From Candidatus Melainabacteria bacterium (GTDB lineage: Bacteria > Cyanobacteriota > Vampirovibrionia > Obscuribacterales > Obscuribacteraceae), in NCBI GenBank assembly GCA_016699165.1, contig CP064963.1, positions 1 to 64,000 on the forward strand: a stretch of 64,000 bases of DNA, given 5' to 3'. The notes under the pieces were generated by a model, which did not search any database, was not told the origin of the DNA, and saw only the letters and a program-made list of their open reading frames with translations. Below, piece after piece: positions 34,417 to 43,422 of the stretch. The position numbers and the translations under genes are program-made. Position 1 is the first letter of the stretch. The number at the start of each line of letters is the position of its first letter.

Positions 34417-36051
34417 GTGCTTCAAACCAAACCTAGACTTTTACTACTGTGCTCAATTATTAGCTTTGTCCTTCTTAACATGCTTAACACTGGCTGTTCC
34501 AGGCAAAGCCCATGGCAACCGGGTGTTCTGAGGGTCAACTTAGGAACTGAGCCGCCCACTCTCGACTGGCATTTGTCAGTGGACATGATTTCCTTTGAAG
34601 TAATAGGAAACATCATGAGCGGGCTTACTCAGTATTCAAATAGTGCAGAAAGTACAGAAAGTACAGTTGGATCCAAGCTTACTTGTCAGGCGGCATGTGC
34701 TAAGAGTTGGGAAGTTTTAGACGGCGGCACTCGTTATGTATTTCATTTGCGAGATGACATCTTTTGGTCAGACGGAAAAAAATTAACCGCCAAAGATTTT
34801 GAGTATGCCTGGCAGCGCTTGATAGATCCAGTTACGGGAGCGGCTTATGCTCATTTTTTGTATGACGTAACTAACGCCAGAGAAATAAATCAAGGACAAA
34901 TAAAAGACTTAAATCAGCTTGGGGCAAAGGCTTTAGACGACCTTACTTTTGAAGTGAGGTTAAACAAGCCAGCTGCCTATTTTATATATTTGACTGCTGG
35001 ACCAACTACATATCCATTGCGCAAAGACATTGTAGACGCGCATCCAGGGCGCTGGACCGAGCCATCTAACATAGTCACAAATGGTGCTTTCAAACTTGAC
35101 TCGTGGCAACACGAATACAAAATAGATCTGGTGGCAAATGACAAATTCTTTTTGGGCAGACCAAAGATAGACAAAATAAAAATGTTCATGATACCTGAGC
35201 AATCGACTGCTTTTTCGCTCTATCAAAACGATCAGCTTGATTTTATAGACAATCGCAGTTTCACCACATCTGATATTGAACAGTGTAAAAAAGATCCTAA
35301 TTTTAAGACCCAAGCGCTATTGCGTGCTCAGTATCTTGGCTTGAATACTAAGAAAGCGCCGCTAGACGATGTGCGAGTACGCAAAGCATTTTCAATGGCA
35401 ATAGACAAAAGCATTTTTCCAAAGATTTTAAGACGTCAGGAAACACCCATGTCTAGCTGGGTTCCGCCAGTACTCATAGGATACGAGCCTGATTCTGGAC
35501 TTAAGTTTGATCCTGTGCAAGCACGCAAACTACTTGCTGAGGCTGGCTATCCAGACGGTAAAAACTTCCCCAAAACAGAAGTGTTGTATGTTAGTCGCGA
35601 AGACACAAAACTTGGACTTGAGGCTATTCAAGCTGAACTCAAGAAAAATCTGGGAGTGCGCATCGAGCTAGTTAATCAAGAATTCAAAGTGTATTTGACT
35701 ACAAGAAAAATGCACCCGCCTCAAGTTATCCGCGCATCCTGGAGTGCAGACTTTCCCGATACTGACAATTTTATGAATGTGTTTACTTCTGAAAGTGGAA
35801 ATAACTACACAGGCTTTAAGAACAAAGAATACGACAAATGTGTTGAAGACGCCCGCGGCGAGCTGGATAGTGTAAAGAGAGCGAATTTATACAGTCGGGC
35901 AGATAAGTTATTATGCAAAGAAAATGCAGTGCTTATTCCTTTGTATATGGCCACTCAGTGTGTTTTGTATAAGCCCTGGGTGCACGGAATCGATGTCAAC
36001 GCCCTTGATATTCAAAATTATAGAACGGCTTATTTAGAGGGATCCAACTGA
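34417..36051 (+). CDS. Oligopeptide ABC transporter substrate-binding lipoprotein (OppA-like)
   Basis: 544 residues from a GTG. The leader LLLLCSIISFVLLNMLNTGC ends in a lipobox. The mature protein is a family-5 extracellular solute-binding protein: LRVNLGTEPPTLDWHLSVDM at the start, FHLRDDIFWSDGKKLTAKDF, LNKPAAYFIYLTAGPTTYPL, IVTNGAFKLDSWQHEYKIDL, VRKAFSMAIDKSIFPKILR and KLLAEAGYPDGKNFPKTEVL are all typical. It captures peptides outside the inner membrane and hands them to the OppB/OppC-like permeases that follow with start-stop overlap (TGATG). The substrate is inferred from family resemblance only; a murein peptide is possible. Confidence 0.9.
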   Translation: MLQTKPRLLLLCSIISFVLLNMLNTGCSRQSPWQPGVLRVNLGTEPPTLDWHLSVDMISFEVIGNIMSGLTQYSNSAESTESTVGSKLTCQAACAKSWEVLDGGTRYVFHLRDDIFWSDGKKLTAKDFEYAWQRLIDPVTGAAYAHFLYDVTNAREINQGQIKDLNQLGAKALDDLTFEVRLNKPAAYFIYLTAGPTTYPLRKDIVDAHPGRWTEPSNIVTNGAFKLDSWQHEYKIDLVANDKFFLGRPKIDKIKMFMIPEQSTAFSLYQNDQLDFIDNRSFTTSDIEQCKKDPNFKTQALLRAQYLGLNTKKAPLDDVRVRKAFSMAIDKSIFPKILRRQETPMSSWVPPVLIGYEPDSGLKFDPVQARKLLAEAGYPDGKNFPKTEVLYVSREDTKLGLEAIQAELKKNLGVRIELVNQEFKVYLTTRKMHPPQVIRASWSADFPDTDNFMNVFTSESGNNYTGFKNKEYDKCVEDARGELDSVKRANLYSRADKLLCKENAVLIPLYMATQCVLYKPWVHGIDVNALDIQNYRTAYLEGSN

Positions 36052-36971
36052 TGCTTCTTAGAGTTATTCTAAAAAGAATGCTTGCCATGATTCCACTTTT
36101 GCTTGTCATAGCTACGCTTACTTTTATGGTCATACGTGTAGTTCCTGGCGGTCCCTTTGATCAAGAACGTAATTTACCGCCTCAGATTCTGGCTAATTTA
36201 AATGCCAAATATCATCTGGACAAGCCGGTCTTAGAACAGTATTGGCTTTACCTGGGTCGTTTGTGTCATGGCGATCTTGGTGTTTCATACAAATATGTAG
36301 ACCGCACTGTAGTCGACATAATAAAAGATGCTTTTCCAGTTTCAATTCAATTGGGTGGTGCGGGTTTACTTATTGCCATATTGGTTGGGGTGCCGCTTGG
36401 CACTATTGCGGCTCTTCGACGTGGGACACATATAGATCATCTGGCTATGTTTGTAAGCACTATGGGACTTTCTTTGCCACTATTTGTGGTGGGTGCTTTA
36501 CTGATTTTGATCTTTGCTATCTGGGGGCGTATTTTGCCTGCTGCTTTATGGGAATCGCCTTTTCATGCCATTTTGCCTGCAGTAACTATTGCTTTTAAAC
36601 CGATGGCTTATATAGCTCGATTAACCAGAGCAAGCGTGCTTGAGATTTTGCAAAAAGACTGGGTCAGAATCGCCCGCTCTAAGGGGCTGTCAGAATCTGC
36701 CACCATCATAAAACACGTTTTGCGCAACGCTCTAATTCCAGTTGTAACCTTGCTTGGACCGGTGAGTGCCGTCATGATTGCGGGCTCTTTTGTAGTGGAA
36801 ATTATTTATGCCATTCCTGGTATGGGACGCTTTTTTGTCACTGCTGTGATGAATCGCGATTATGACCTTATTATGGGAATCACGCTCATCTTCTCAGTTG
36901 TGCTTGTAATTACAAATACAATTGTGGACGTTTTATACATGATTTTAGACCCGAGAATTTCTTATGAATAA
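36051..36971 (+). CDS. OppB-like ABC transporter permease
   Basis: 306 residues, start overlapping the preceding stop. The N-terminal membrane helix is MIPLLLVIATLTFMVIRVVP followed by GGPFDQERNLP, typical of OppB/DppB. Further membrane helices lie around 100-125, 135-160, 235-260 and 275-300. The EAA motif that docks the ATPase is visible as LTRASVLEILQKDWVRIARS plus KGLSESATIIKHVLRNALIP. It forms the inner-membrane channel with the next gene. Confidence 0.92.
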   Translation: MLLRVILKRMLAMIPLLLVIATLTFMVIRVVPGGPFDQERNLPPQILANLNAKYHLDKPVLEQYWLYLGRLCHGDLGVSYKYVDRTVVDIIKDAFPVSIQLGGAGLLIAILVGVPLGTIAALRRGTHIDHLAMFVSTMGLSLPLFVVGALLILIFAIWGRILPAALWESPFHAILPAVTIAFKPMAYIARLTRASVLEILQKDWVRIARSKGLSESATIIKHVLRNALIPVVTLLGPVSAVMIAGSFVVEIIYAIPGMGRFFVTAVMNRDYDLIMGITLIFSVVLVITNTIVDVLYMILDPRISYE

Positions 36972-37821
36972 GCAATTTCTGAAACAATTTAAGAAAATGC
37001 CTATGGCCTGCGGGTCTTTAGTGTTTATTTTAATAATCTCTATTATTGCTATTCTCAATTCAATGGGACTTAATTTGAGTCCGTATGCCTTTGACCAGAC
37101 TACACCGGACGCTTTGCAGTCACCAAGCTTTACTCATCCAATGGGAACTGACGAGTTGGGGCGCGATTTGTTGTCGCGTGTTTTTTACGGAGCGCAGCTA
37201 TCTATAGGCATTGGTATTTTTACTGCCATAATGTCGTTTGTCATCGGCACTATATATGGTGCAATCGCTGGTTATTGCAGGGGTAAAGTGGATGCCATCC
37301 TGATGCGTATTGTTGATGTGGCTTATGCTCTGCCCGATTTACTGGTTATGATTTTAATTGGCGTCATGATTGGACGAGGCACGCTTGGTATTTTGCTTGC
37401 TCTGGGGCTTGTAAGTTGGCGAGGGACCGCGCGCTTAGTTCGAGCCCAGTTTTTGCAATTACATCAAGAAGAGTTTATCGAAGCAGCTCGAGCCCTTGGA
37501 CAAAGTCATCTGGATATTATTTGTAAGCACATGCTGCCAAATTCACTAGGACCAGTGATTGTGGCTGTCACTTTTACGGTGCCTATGGCTATTTTGTCTG
37601 AATCTACCCTTAGTTTTATAGGTCTTGGTTTGTCGCCGCCTGCTTGTAGCTGGGGAACTCTGGCAAGTGATGGCTGGAGATCTTTGCGCACAACGCCACA
37701 TTTAATATTCTTTCCAGGAATTTTTATCTTCACTTCTGTGCTTGCCTTTAATTTCCTGGGAGACGGTCTGCGTGATGCTCTCGACCCCAGAACCAAAGCT
37801 AGTTCGAAGCAATTCTTTTAG
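36964..37821 (+). CDS. OppC-like ABC transporter permease
   Basis: 285 residues, overlapping the upstream gene by eight bases. One N-terminal membrane helix (SLVFILIISIIAILNSMGLN), then HPMGTDELGRDLLSRVFYGA, the OppC/DppC signature, and five more helices. The EAA loop is LQLHQEEFIEAARALGQSHL followed by DIICKHMLPNSLGPVIV. It pairs with the OppB-like protein. No ATPase gene (OppD/OppF) follows; the next gene is an unrelated secreted protein, so the ATPases must be encoded elsewhere. Confidence 0.92.
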   Translation: MNKQFLKQFKKMPMACGSLVFILIISIIAILNSMGLNLSPYAFDQTTPDALQSPSFTHPMGTDELGRDLLSRVFYGAQLSIGIGIFTAIMSFVIGTIYGAIAGYCRGKVDAILMRIVDVAYALPDLLVMILIGVMIGRGTLGILLALGLVSWRGTARLVRAQFLQLHQEEFIEAARALGQSHLDIICKHMLPNSLGPVIVAVTFTVPMAILSESTLSFIGLGLSPPACSWGTLASDGWRSLRTTPHLIFFPGIFIFTSVLAFNFLGDGLRDALDPRTKASSKQFF

Positions 37822-37909
37822 TTTATCGGTCCTGCATTCTTGATGTTAAACAAGTAATTGGTGGGTAAACAAATAAAGGAGTCTTTCCTTATATATAGCT
37901 CGGGTAAGC

Positions 37910-38629
37910 ATGCGTCCGCAAAATTATCTCCAGTTTCTTTTTTTACCAGTCTTTTTTGCATGTTTTTGTCAGCCTTCAATGGCCGAAACTGGCTGGGCGT
38001 TGACTCAACGCAACGACTCAATGGGTGACCTTTATGTCTACATAGACAATAAAGGGATGAAGTGGAACATTCCCAAACAAAAAATCGGTTTCACCACCCA
38101 GGCACCTGACTGGAAAGTGTCATTGTTTAACGATGAAACCAAGATGTATTTCGAGACATCGCTTACCGATTGGCAGAGTAAATTTAGCAAAATGGGCAAA
38201 GGCGGCGCAGCTCAATTGCAAAATGGTGGCTGGCAGAAAGGTAAGACTGAAAAAATTGCCGGTCTTAATTGCACCAAATATGTGATGACAAATAATGCTC
38301 CAGCTGCCACTGTCAAAGGCAAACGTACTCTTGCTGCAGTGCGTCAGGCGGCATGCTGGTTAGCCAATGACATAACTATGTCGCCAACACTTAGCGATAT
38401 GTTCTCTAAAACTTACGGGTTGCCTGCCACCAAATTTTTCCCGGTGCGTGTTGCCTTTCTTGGTGGAGATGGTCGTCCTCACCTGGCGCTTGATACATTT
38501 AATAGCAGACCATTTAATGTGCCTGGTGGATTTTTCAATCGTCCTCAAGGCTATAAGCCGGCCAAAAGCGAAACAGAAGTATTTATGGACAATGACACCA
38601 GACAATTCTTGAAAGATTTGTCTCAGTAA
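37910..38629 (+). CDS. Secreted hypothetical protein
   Basis: 239 residues with a signal peptide (YLQFLFLPVFFACFCQPSMA, cut before ETGW). The mature part is beta-rich: WALTQRNDSMGDLYVYIDNK, MKWNIPKQKIGFTTQAPDWK, FNDETKMYFETSLTDWQSKF and IAGLNCTKYVMTNNAPA. It also contains RQAACWLANDITMSPTLSDM with a cysteine that could pair with the one in NCTKY. The pattern 'conversion of a bound molecule's read-out, then reach a Cys-Thr-Lys-Tyr strand' resembles periplasmic LolA-like or DUF4412-like beta proteins, but I cannot assign it. It ends just before the histidine kinase (about 20 bases), and both may share a transcript, so it could be a sensory or envelope accessory protein. Confidence 0.6.
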   Translation: MRPQNYLQFLFLPVFFACFCQPSMAETGWALTQRNDSMGDLYVYIDNKGMKWNIPKQKIGFTTQAPDWKVSLFNDETKMYFETSLTDWQSKFSKMGKGGAAQLQNGGWQKGKTEKIAGLNCTKYVMTNNAPAATVKGKRTLAAVRQAACWLANDITMSPTLSDMFSKTYGLPATKFFPVRVAFLGGDGRPHLALDTFNSRPFNVPGGFFNRPQGYKPAKSETEVFMDNDTRQFLKDLSQ

Positions 38630-38648
38630 AAGGAGATTGGCGACTTTA

Positions 38649-40937
38649 GTGAATTCGATGAATTCTATTATTGACCAAGTTCAGCGCCTCAACCTGAAGA
38701 TTGTTCATAAAGGCGCCATATTGGTTCTCGTCCCTCTCGTTTTCGAGCTTATATTTATTTGCGTACTTACAGGGCTTGTGCAAGGCGCAGAGCAAGAAAT
38801 TAAACAACAAGTTCGATCTAAGGCAATTATTTCGCAGTCAAATACTTTGTCCAAATCTATTTATGATGCAGGTGTGGCTCTGGTTGGATATTCTGTCACC
38901 AAGAGCGCTTTGTTTGATGAGAGATTCAACAAAGTAGTAAAACAAATTCCAGAAGACTTAGACGAATTACGTTCCATTGTTGGTGAAAATCCACGTCAAC
39001 AAGACGTGGTGGAAAATATCAAAAAAATCACCATGAATGGTGTCGAGATGCTCAATCAGACAAAGTCTGCAATTGATAGCAACCGAGTGGACATCGCCCA
39101 TTTTCGGGCCAGACATATGTACAAAGAGATGCGTAATATCGCAGACAATTTGCAAGAAGAATTAAAGCAACTAACCGAAACAGAGCGCAAAATTGAGCGT
39201 GAAAGTCCTGAGAAACAGAGCCGTTCACGCACTATTTTATTAGTCTTTATTTTTGGTGGTGTCATAACCAATATTGTTATAGCTCTTTTGCTTTTGTGGT
39301 TTTTCGCTCGCTCAGTCAAAGATAGATTAGACGTTCTTACAGATAATTCTTACCGCCTTGCTCAATCACAACCACTCAATCCGCTGGTTGGTGGTAATGA
39401 CGAAATCTCGCACCTGGACAGTGTCTTTCATAGTATGGCTGAGGCACTAACAGAAGCCACAAGAAAAGAGCGTGCAGTAATTGATAATGCAGTTGATGTA
39501 ATTTGCTCGATTGATACCGATGGAAAATTTGTAGCTGTAAACCCTGCCTGCTTTGAAAACTGGGGCTACACTCAGATGGAAATTGTTGGCAAAAGATTTA
39601 TTGAATTAATTGCACCACAAGATATCGGTGAAACTATTAAAGCCGTTCGTGCTATTCGCGCTCAGGAAGGCGATTTACAGTTCGAAAATAGAGTGCGCCG
39701 CAAAGATGGAACCGAAACTACAGTAAGTTGGTCTGCTTATTGGTCAGAAAAAGAGAAGGCAATGTTTTGTGTTGCTCATGATATCAGTCAACGTAAAACA
39801 GCTGAAGAAGCGGTTAAAGCAAGTGAGTCGCGTATTCGCTCCATCATGAATCATATGATTGTTGGACTTGTGATAGTCGATTCATCAGGACGAATAGAGT
39901 CGATGAACCCGCAGGCAGAAAAGATATTTGGCTTTACTACAGCCGAGCTTGAAGGTAGGCATGTATTGTGCTTGTTTGCTGATTCTAAATTTTATTCTGA
40001 AGCCAAAATTCAAGATACAGATACATTTTGGCAGACACTTTCTGATCAAGCGCAAAACAAAATCAAAGAATACGAAGGTCTCACCAAGCGTGGTGATGAA
40101 TTTCCGATTGAGGTGCTTTTGAGTGAGCTTAATACTCATGAAGGTGCCCGTTTCATCGTAAACGTTGTGGATGTGTCAGAGCGCAAAGAAGTTGAGCGCT
40201 TGAAAAAAGAATTCGTTGCTACAGTTAGTCACGAATTGCGCACACCTCTTACATCAATTCGAGGATCGCTCACACTACTGTCTGTAGGCGCTCTGGGTGC
40301 TCTTCCTGAGCAAGCGCAAAAGGTTATTTCAATTGCTGAGCGTAACACCCTTCGATTGATTGGACTTATTAACGACATTCTAGATATTGAAAAATTAGAG
40401 GCTGGCAAGCTCGACATGGTATTTGTTAATACCGGTCTGCAAGACATTCTTGATAGATCTGAGCAAGCGGTGGCTGCCTTTGCTCAAGCAGACAATATTT
40501 CAATAGACATCAGGCAATCGGACAAAATCGTCTATGCCGACGCAGATAGAATTGTCCAGGTCTTAGTCAATTTGTTATCCAACGCAATTAAGTTTTCGCC
40601 CCCGGGTGGATTCGTTGAAGTATTCACCGAAGAGACTTTTGGTTTCATCACAGTGAAAGTAGTAGATAAAGGTCGAGGCGTGCCTGAAGCCTTTAAAAAA
40701 TTACTCTTTCAACGTTTTCAACAAGTCGAAGCTTCCGATTCTAAAAAGAAAGGCGGCACAGGACTTGGTCTTGCCATCTGTAAAGGAATTATCGAGCAAC
40801 ACGGTGGTCATATAGGTGTAGACTCAGAAGAGGGTAAAGGCAGTACATTCTGGTTTAAAATACCAGCAATGCATACCGACTCAACTCTTGTTGTCAATGT
40901 ACAAGAAGCGGAAGCGGGCTCTGGAGCCAGCCAATGA
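38649..40937 (+). CDS. Membrane sensor histidine kinase with two PAS domains
   Basis: About 762 residues. AGGAG at 38631-38635 precedes a TTG at 38637 (too close) and a GTG at 38649, which I chose. Membrane helix 1 is ILVLVPLVFELIFICVLTGL and helix 2 ILLVFIFGGVITNIVIALLL, enclosing about 150 residues of helical sensor region of the CHASE3 kind. A HAMP-like linker follows. PAS 1 is about 275-390 (AVIDNAVDVICSIDTDGKFV) and PAS 2 about 393-515 (IVDSSGRIESMNPQAEKIFG). HisKA carries FVATVSHELRTPLTSIRGSL with the phospho-accepting His. The ATPase domain has the N box NLLSNAIKFSPPGG, DKGRGVPE and GGTGLGLAICKGIIEQHGG. It phosphorylates one or both receivers directly downstream. Its stop overlaps the next ATG (ATGA). 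Confidence 0.93.
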   Translation: MNSMNSIIDQVQRLNLKIVHKGAILVLVPLVFELIFICVLTGLVQGAEQEIKQQVRSKAIISQSNTLSKSIYDAGVALVGYSVTKSALFDERFNKVVKQIPEDLDELRSIVGENPRQQDVVENIKKITMNGVEMLNQTKSAIDSNRVDIAHFRARHMYKEMRNIADNLQEELKQLTETERKIERESPEKQSRSRTILLVFIFGGVITNIVIALLLLWFFARSVKDRLDVLTDNSYRLAQSQPLNPLVGGNDEISHLDSVFHSMAEALTEATRKERAVIDNAVDVICSIDTDGKFVAVNPACFENWGYTQMEIVGKRFIELIAPQDIGETIKAVRAIRAQEGDLQFENRVRRKDGTETTVSWSAYWSEKEKAMFCVAHDISQRKTAEEAVKASESRIRSIMNHMIVGLVIVDSSGRIESMNPQAEKIFGFTTAELEGRHVLCLFADSKFYSEAKIQDTDTFWQTLSDQAQNKIKEYEGLTKRGDEFPIEVLLSELNTHEGARFIVNVVDVSERKEVERLKKEFVATVSHELRTPLTSIRGSLTLLSVGALGALPEQAQKVISIAERNTLRLIGLINDILDIEKLEAGKLDMVFVNTGLQDILDRSEQAVAAFAQADNISIDIRQSDKIVYADADRIVQVLVNLLSNAIKFSPPGGFVEVFTEETFGFITVKVVDKGRGVPEAFKKLLFQRFQQVEASDSKKKGGTGLGLAICKGIIEQHGGHIGVDSEEGKGSTFWFKIPAMHTDSTLVVNVQEAEAGSGASQ

Positions 40938-41317
40938 AGATACTCATTATCGATGACGAAGAAGATTTCAGAACAATTACAGCCAGTTGTCTTGGACTGC
41001 TGGGTGGTGCAGAAGTGGTGGAAGCCAATTGTGGCTCTGTGGGCATAAGACGCGCTGAGCAGGAGCAGCCAGATGTCATATTGCTTGATTTGATGATGCC
41101 TGAAATGAACGGCATAGATACGCTCAAAAATATGCGCAAAAATCCAAGCATTCAAGACATTCCAGTGATATTTCTCACTACCAAAGGCATGTTTGAAGAA
41201 TTTGCCGAATTAAAAGAACTAGGCGCCCTTGCCGTTCTGACCAAACCTTTCGATCCAATTACGATCGGAGATCAAATAAGAGAAATACTTCAGCAATCCA
41301 AAGTCAAAAAGGACTAA
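40934..41317 (+). CDS. Single-domain response regulator (receiver 1)
   Basis: 127 residues, one CheY-like receiver and nothing else: acidic pocket IIDDEED near the start, phospho-acceptor Asp in VILLDLMMPEMNGID, Thr in IFLTTKG and Lys in VLTKPFDP. It is translationally coupled to the kinase by an ATGA overlap. Having no output domain, it probably relays phosphate, or acts by protein contact, within the phosphorelay that includes the Hpt protein at 41728. Confidence 0.93.
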   Translation: MKILIIDDEEDFRTITASCLGLLGGAEVVEANCGSVGIRRAEQEQPDVILLDLMMPEMNGIDTLKNMRKNPSIQDIPVIFLTTKGMFEEFAELKELGALAVLTKPFDPITIGDQIREILQQSKVKKD

Positions 41318-41321
41318 ACAA

Positions 41322-41693
41322 ATGCGCGCCCTAATAATCGACGACGAAGAAGACACACGCGAAATCGCCAAGATGAGCCTTACAATCTTGGGTGGTTTTG
41401 AAGTGATTGATGCCGATAGCGGCAAGCAGGGCATAGCGCTGGCTGAGGCTAACAAGCCTGACGTTATCTTGCTCGACATGATGATGCCATTTATGGATGG
41501 TCCGGCAACGCTTGAGGCTCTGCACGAGAACGATGCCACAAGAGACATTCCAGTAATTTTTCTAACTGCAAAGGCAATGACTTCAGAAATTGAAAAGTTG
41601 CGTCGCATGGGTGCCAAAGGTGTTTTAACCAAGCCTTTTGATCCGACTACTCTGGCCTTGCAAGTGCAAGAAATTTTGAAAAACTCAAACTGA
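41322..41693 (+). CDS. Single-domain response regulator (receiver 2)
   Basis: 123 residues, a second stand-alone receiver closely related to receiver 1: LIIDDEEDTREIA, VILLDMMMPFMDG with the phospho-acceptor Asp, VIFLTAKAM and GVLTKPFDPTTLALQ. The shared KPFDP-T-x-x-x-Q ending and adjacency point to tandem duplication. It starts four bases after receiver 1. Two receivers after one kinase suggest branching or a phosphate sink. Confidence 0.92.
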   Translation: MRALIIDDEEDTREIAKMSLTILGGFEVIDADSGKQGIALAEANKPDVILLDMMMPFMDGPATLEALHENDATRDIPVIFLTAKAMTSEIEKLRRMGAKGVLTKPFDPTTLALQVQEILKNSN

Positions 41694-41727
41694 GGCAATC
41701 TAAGGCAAACTGAGGCAAATCTTTTCG

Positions 41728-43422
41728 ATGAAATCCTGGCAAGATACTTTCGACAATCTAAAAGCCAAATACATCAAACGATCTACCGACCGATTGACTG
41801 AGATTTTAGAATTGCTTGATGGTATTCACAAAAATCCTCAAGACAAAGAATTAATGAGAAAACTCAGTCGCAATTTTCACTGGATGGCCGGATCTGGCAC
41901 CATGTATGGTTTTGAACAAGTTTCGGTTTTGGGTGTGGAAGCTGAGCGATATTGCGAAACTATGCTTGCCTCCGACCGCACTATAGATGTAACCACTATA
42001 GAAAAATTGAGAACACTTGTAAGCGAACTTTCTACTGTTTTTTTTACTTCAGGCGAAAGCAATCGCGATACCCAAAATCTTGATACGACAGATGGTGGCA
42101 CATCAGTACCATTAAGTGGCGCACCTGAAGAAGTTGCTCAAGTGGAAACAGCTCTGCTTATTGATGAAGATGGAAGTACTTTCAAATCGCTTGTACAAAA
42201 CTTTGATGACTGGGGGCTTACAGTCAAAAATGTAAAAACGCTCAATCAAGCGATGCAAGAAATTTTAAAACAAATGCCTACTGTAATCAATCTGGCTGTG
42301 CCCGTTCCCGATGGTAATGGCTATGAATTTGTCGAGCAAGTTCGCTCTATGCCTGGAGGCGATGAGCCTTGCATAATTATTGCAAGTAAGCAAGCGGGTT
42401 TTATAGACAAGGTTCGCGCCATGCATTGTGGTGCCGATTCATATTACGAAAAACCACTCGACTACAAGTCGGTGACTAGGCGAATCAAATATTTACTCGA
42501 CAGAAAAAAAATGTCACCTGCCAAAATTTTGTCTGTTGAAGACGATCCAGACCAAGCAGCTTTCATTCGCGCCTTTTTAGAATCGGCTGGCTATCAGGTT
42601 AAAACCTGCACAGATCCAAGACAATTCGAGCAGGCGATGTCTCAGTTTCAACCCGATCTAGTATTGCTTGATGTGATGTTATCCGGCATGACCGGATTTG
42701 AGTTGGCGCGCTACATCAGGCAGGATGAGCGTTACGCTACTCTGCCCATTGTGTTTCTCACTACTCAAAATCAACTGGACGCTCGCATTGAAAGTGCAAG
42801 AGCAGGTGGCGATGACCATCTTATTAAACCAGTTGCACCCGCATTACTTTTGAATTGTGTCGCCTCTCGACTTGAGCGCTCGCGTTATCTGCGCAGTTTG
42901 CTTTATCGAGATGGGCTTACGGCCTTGTTAAATCACACTGCTTTTATGGAGCAGATGTCTCAAGTTTATTCCAATCAAAAAAGAAAAAATGGCGAAGCTG
43001 TCATTATCGTAATCGACCTTGATAATTTAAAAGCAATAAACGAACGACATGGTTTTCCAGGTGGTGACAAAGTTATTCAAGCTGTGTCTTTGATGCTGCG
43101 CAAACGTTTAAGACAGTCTGACATCATTGGTCGAATTCAAAGCGACGAATTTGGTATCGTGGCTGAAGGCATAAGCGAAAAAGAAGCGGTATTGCTTGCC
43201 GGTCGCTTAATAGACGATTTTTCTCAAATGCAGCATTCAACTCTTTCTTATTCGGGATTTTATGCCACCTGCTCAGCTGGAGTGGCAAAATTCGACCCAA
43301 GTTCGATGACTCTAGAAAAATGGGTCGGCGCCGCTTACTCTTCTTTAGCTGAAGCAAAAGCGCAAGGGCGCAATTGTGTGGTGGGTTATGGCGAAAGTAA
43401 GAGTATGCAAGTTAGTAAATGA
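41728..43422 (+). CDS. Hpt-REC-REC-GGDEF signalling protein
   Basis: 564 residues. Hpt domain (about 1-100): LSRNFHWMAGSGTMYGFEQV carries the phosphorylatable His. A first receiver (about 145-255) is degenerate: the phospho-acceptor region reads INLAVPVPDGNGYEF, without the usual Asp. The second receiver (about 268-385) is complete: SVEDDPDQAA, LVLLDVMLSGMTGFELA, VFLTTQN and LIKPVAP. The GGDEF domain (about 400-555) has VIVIDLDNLKAINERHGFPG and, at the signature, GRIQSDEFGIVAEG, where the two glycines are replaced by Gln-Ser. So it may be a weak or inactive diguanylate cyclase that senses rather than makes c-di-GMP. It ends the phosphorelay operon and overlaps gpsA by four bases. Confidence 0.88.
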   Translation: MKSWQDTFDNLKAKYIKRSTDRLTEILELLDGIHKNPQDKELMRKLSRNFHWMAGSGTMYGFEQVSVLGVEAERYCETMLASDRTIDVTTIEKLRTLVSELSTVFFTSGESNRDTQNLDTTDGGTSVPLSGAPEEVAQVETALLIDEDGSTFKSLVQNFDDWGLTVKNVKTLNQAMQEILKQMPTVINLAVPVPDGNGYEFVEQVRSMPGGDEPCIIIASKQAGFIDKVRAMHCGADSYYEKPLDYKSVTRRIKYLLDRKKMSPAKILSVEDDPDQAAFIRAFLESAGYQVKTCTDPRQFEQAMSQFQPDLVLLDVMLSGMTGFELARYIRQDERYATLPIVFLTTQNQLDARIESARAGGDDHLIKPVAPALLLNCVASRLERSRYLRSLLYRDGLTALLNHTAFMEQMSQVYSNQKRKNGEAVIIVIDLDNLKAINERHGFPGGDKVIQAVSLMLRKRLRQSDIIGRIQSDEFGIVAEGISEKEAVLLAGRLIDDFSQMQHSTLSYSGFYATCSAGVAKFDPSSMTLEKWVGAAYSSLAEAKAQGRNCVVGYGESKSMQVSK

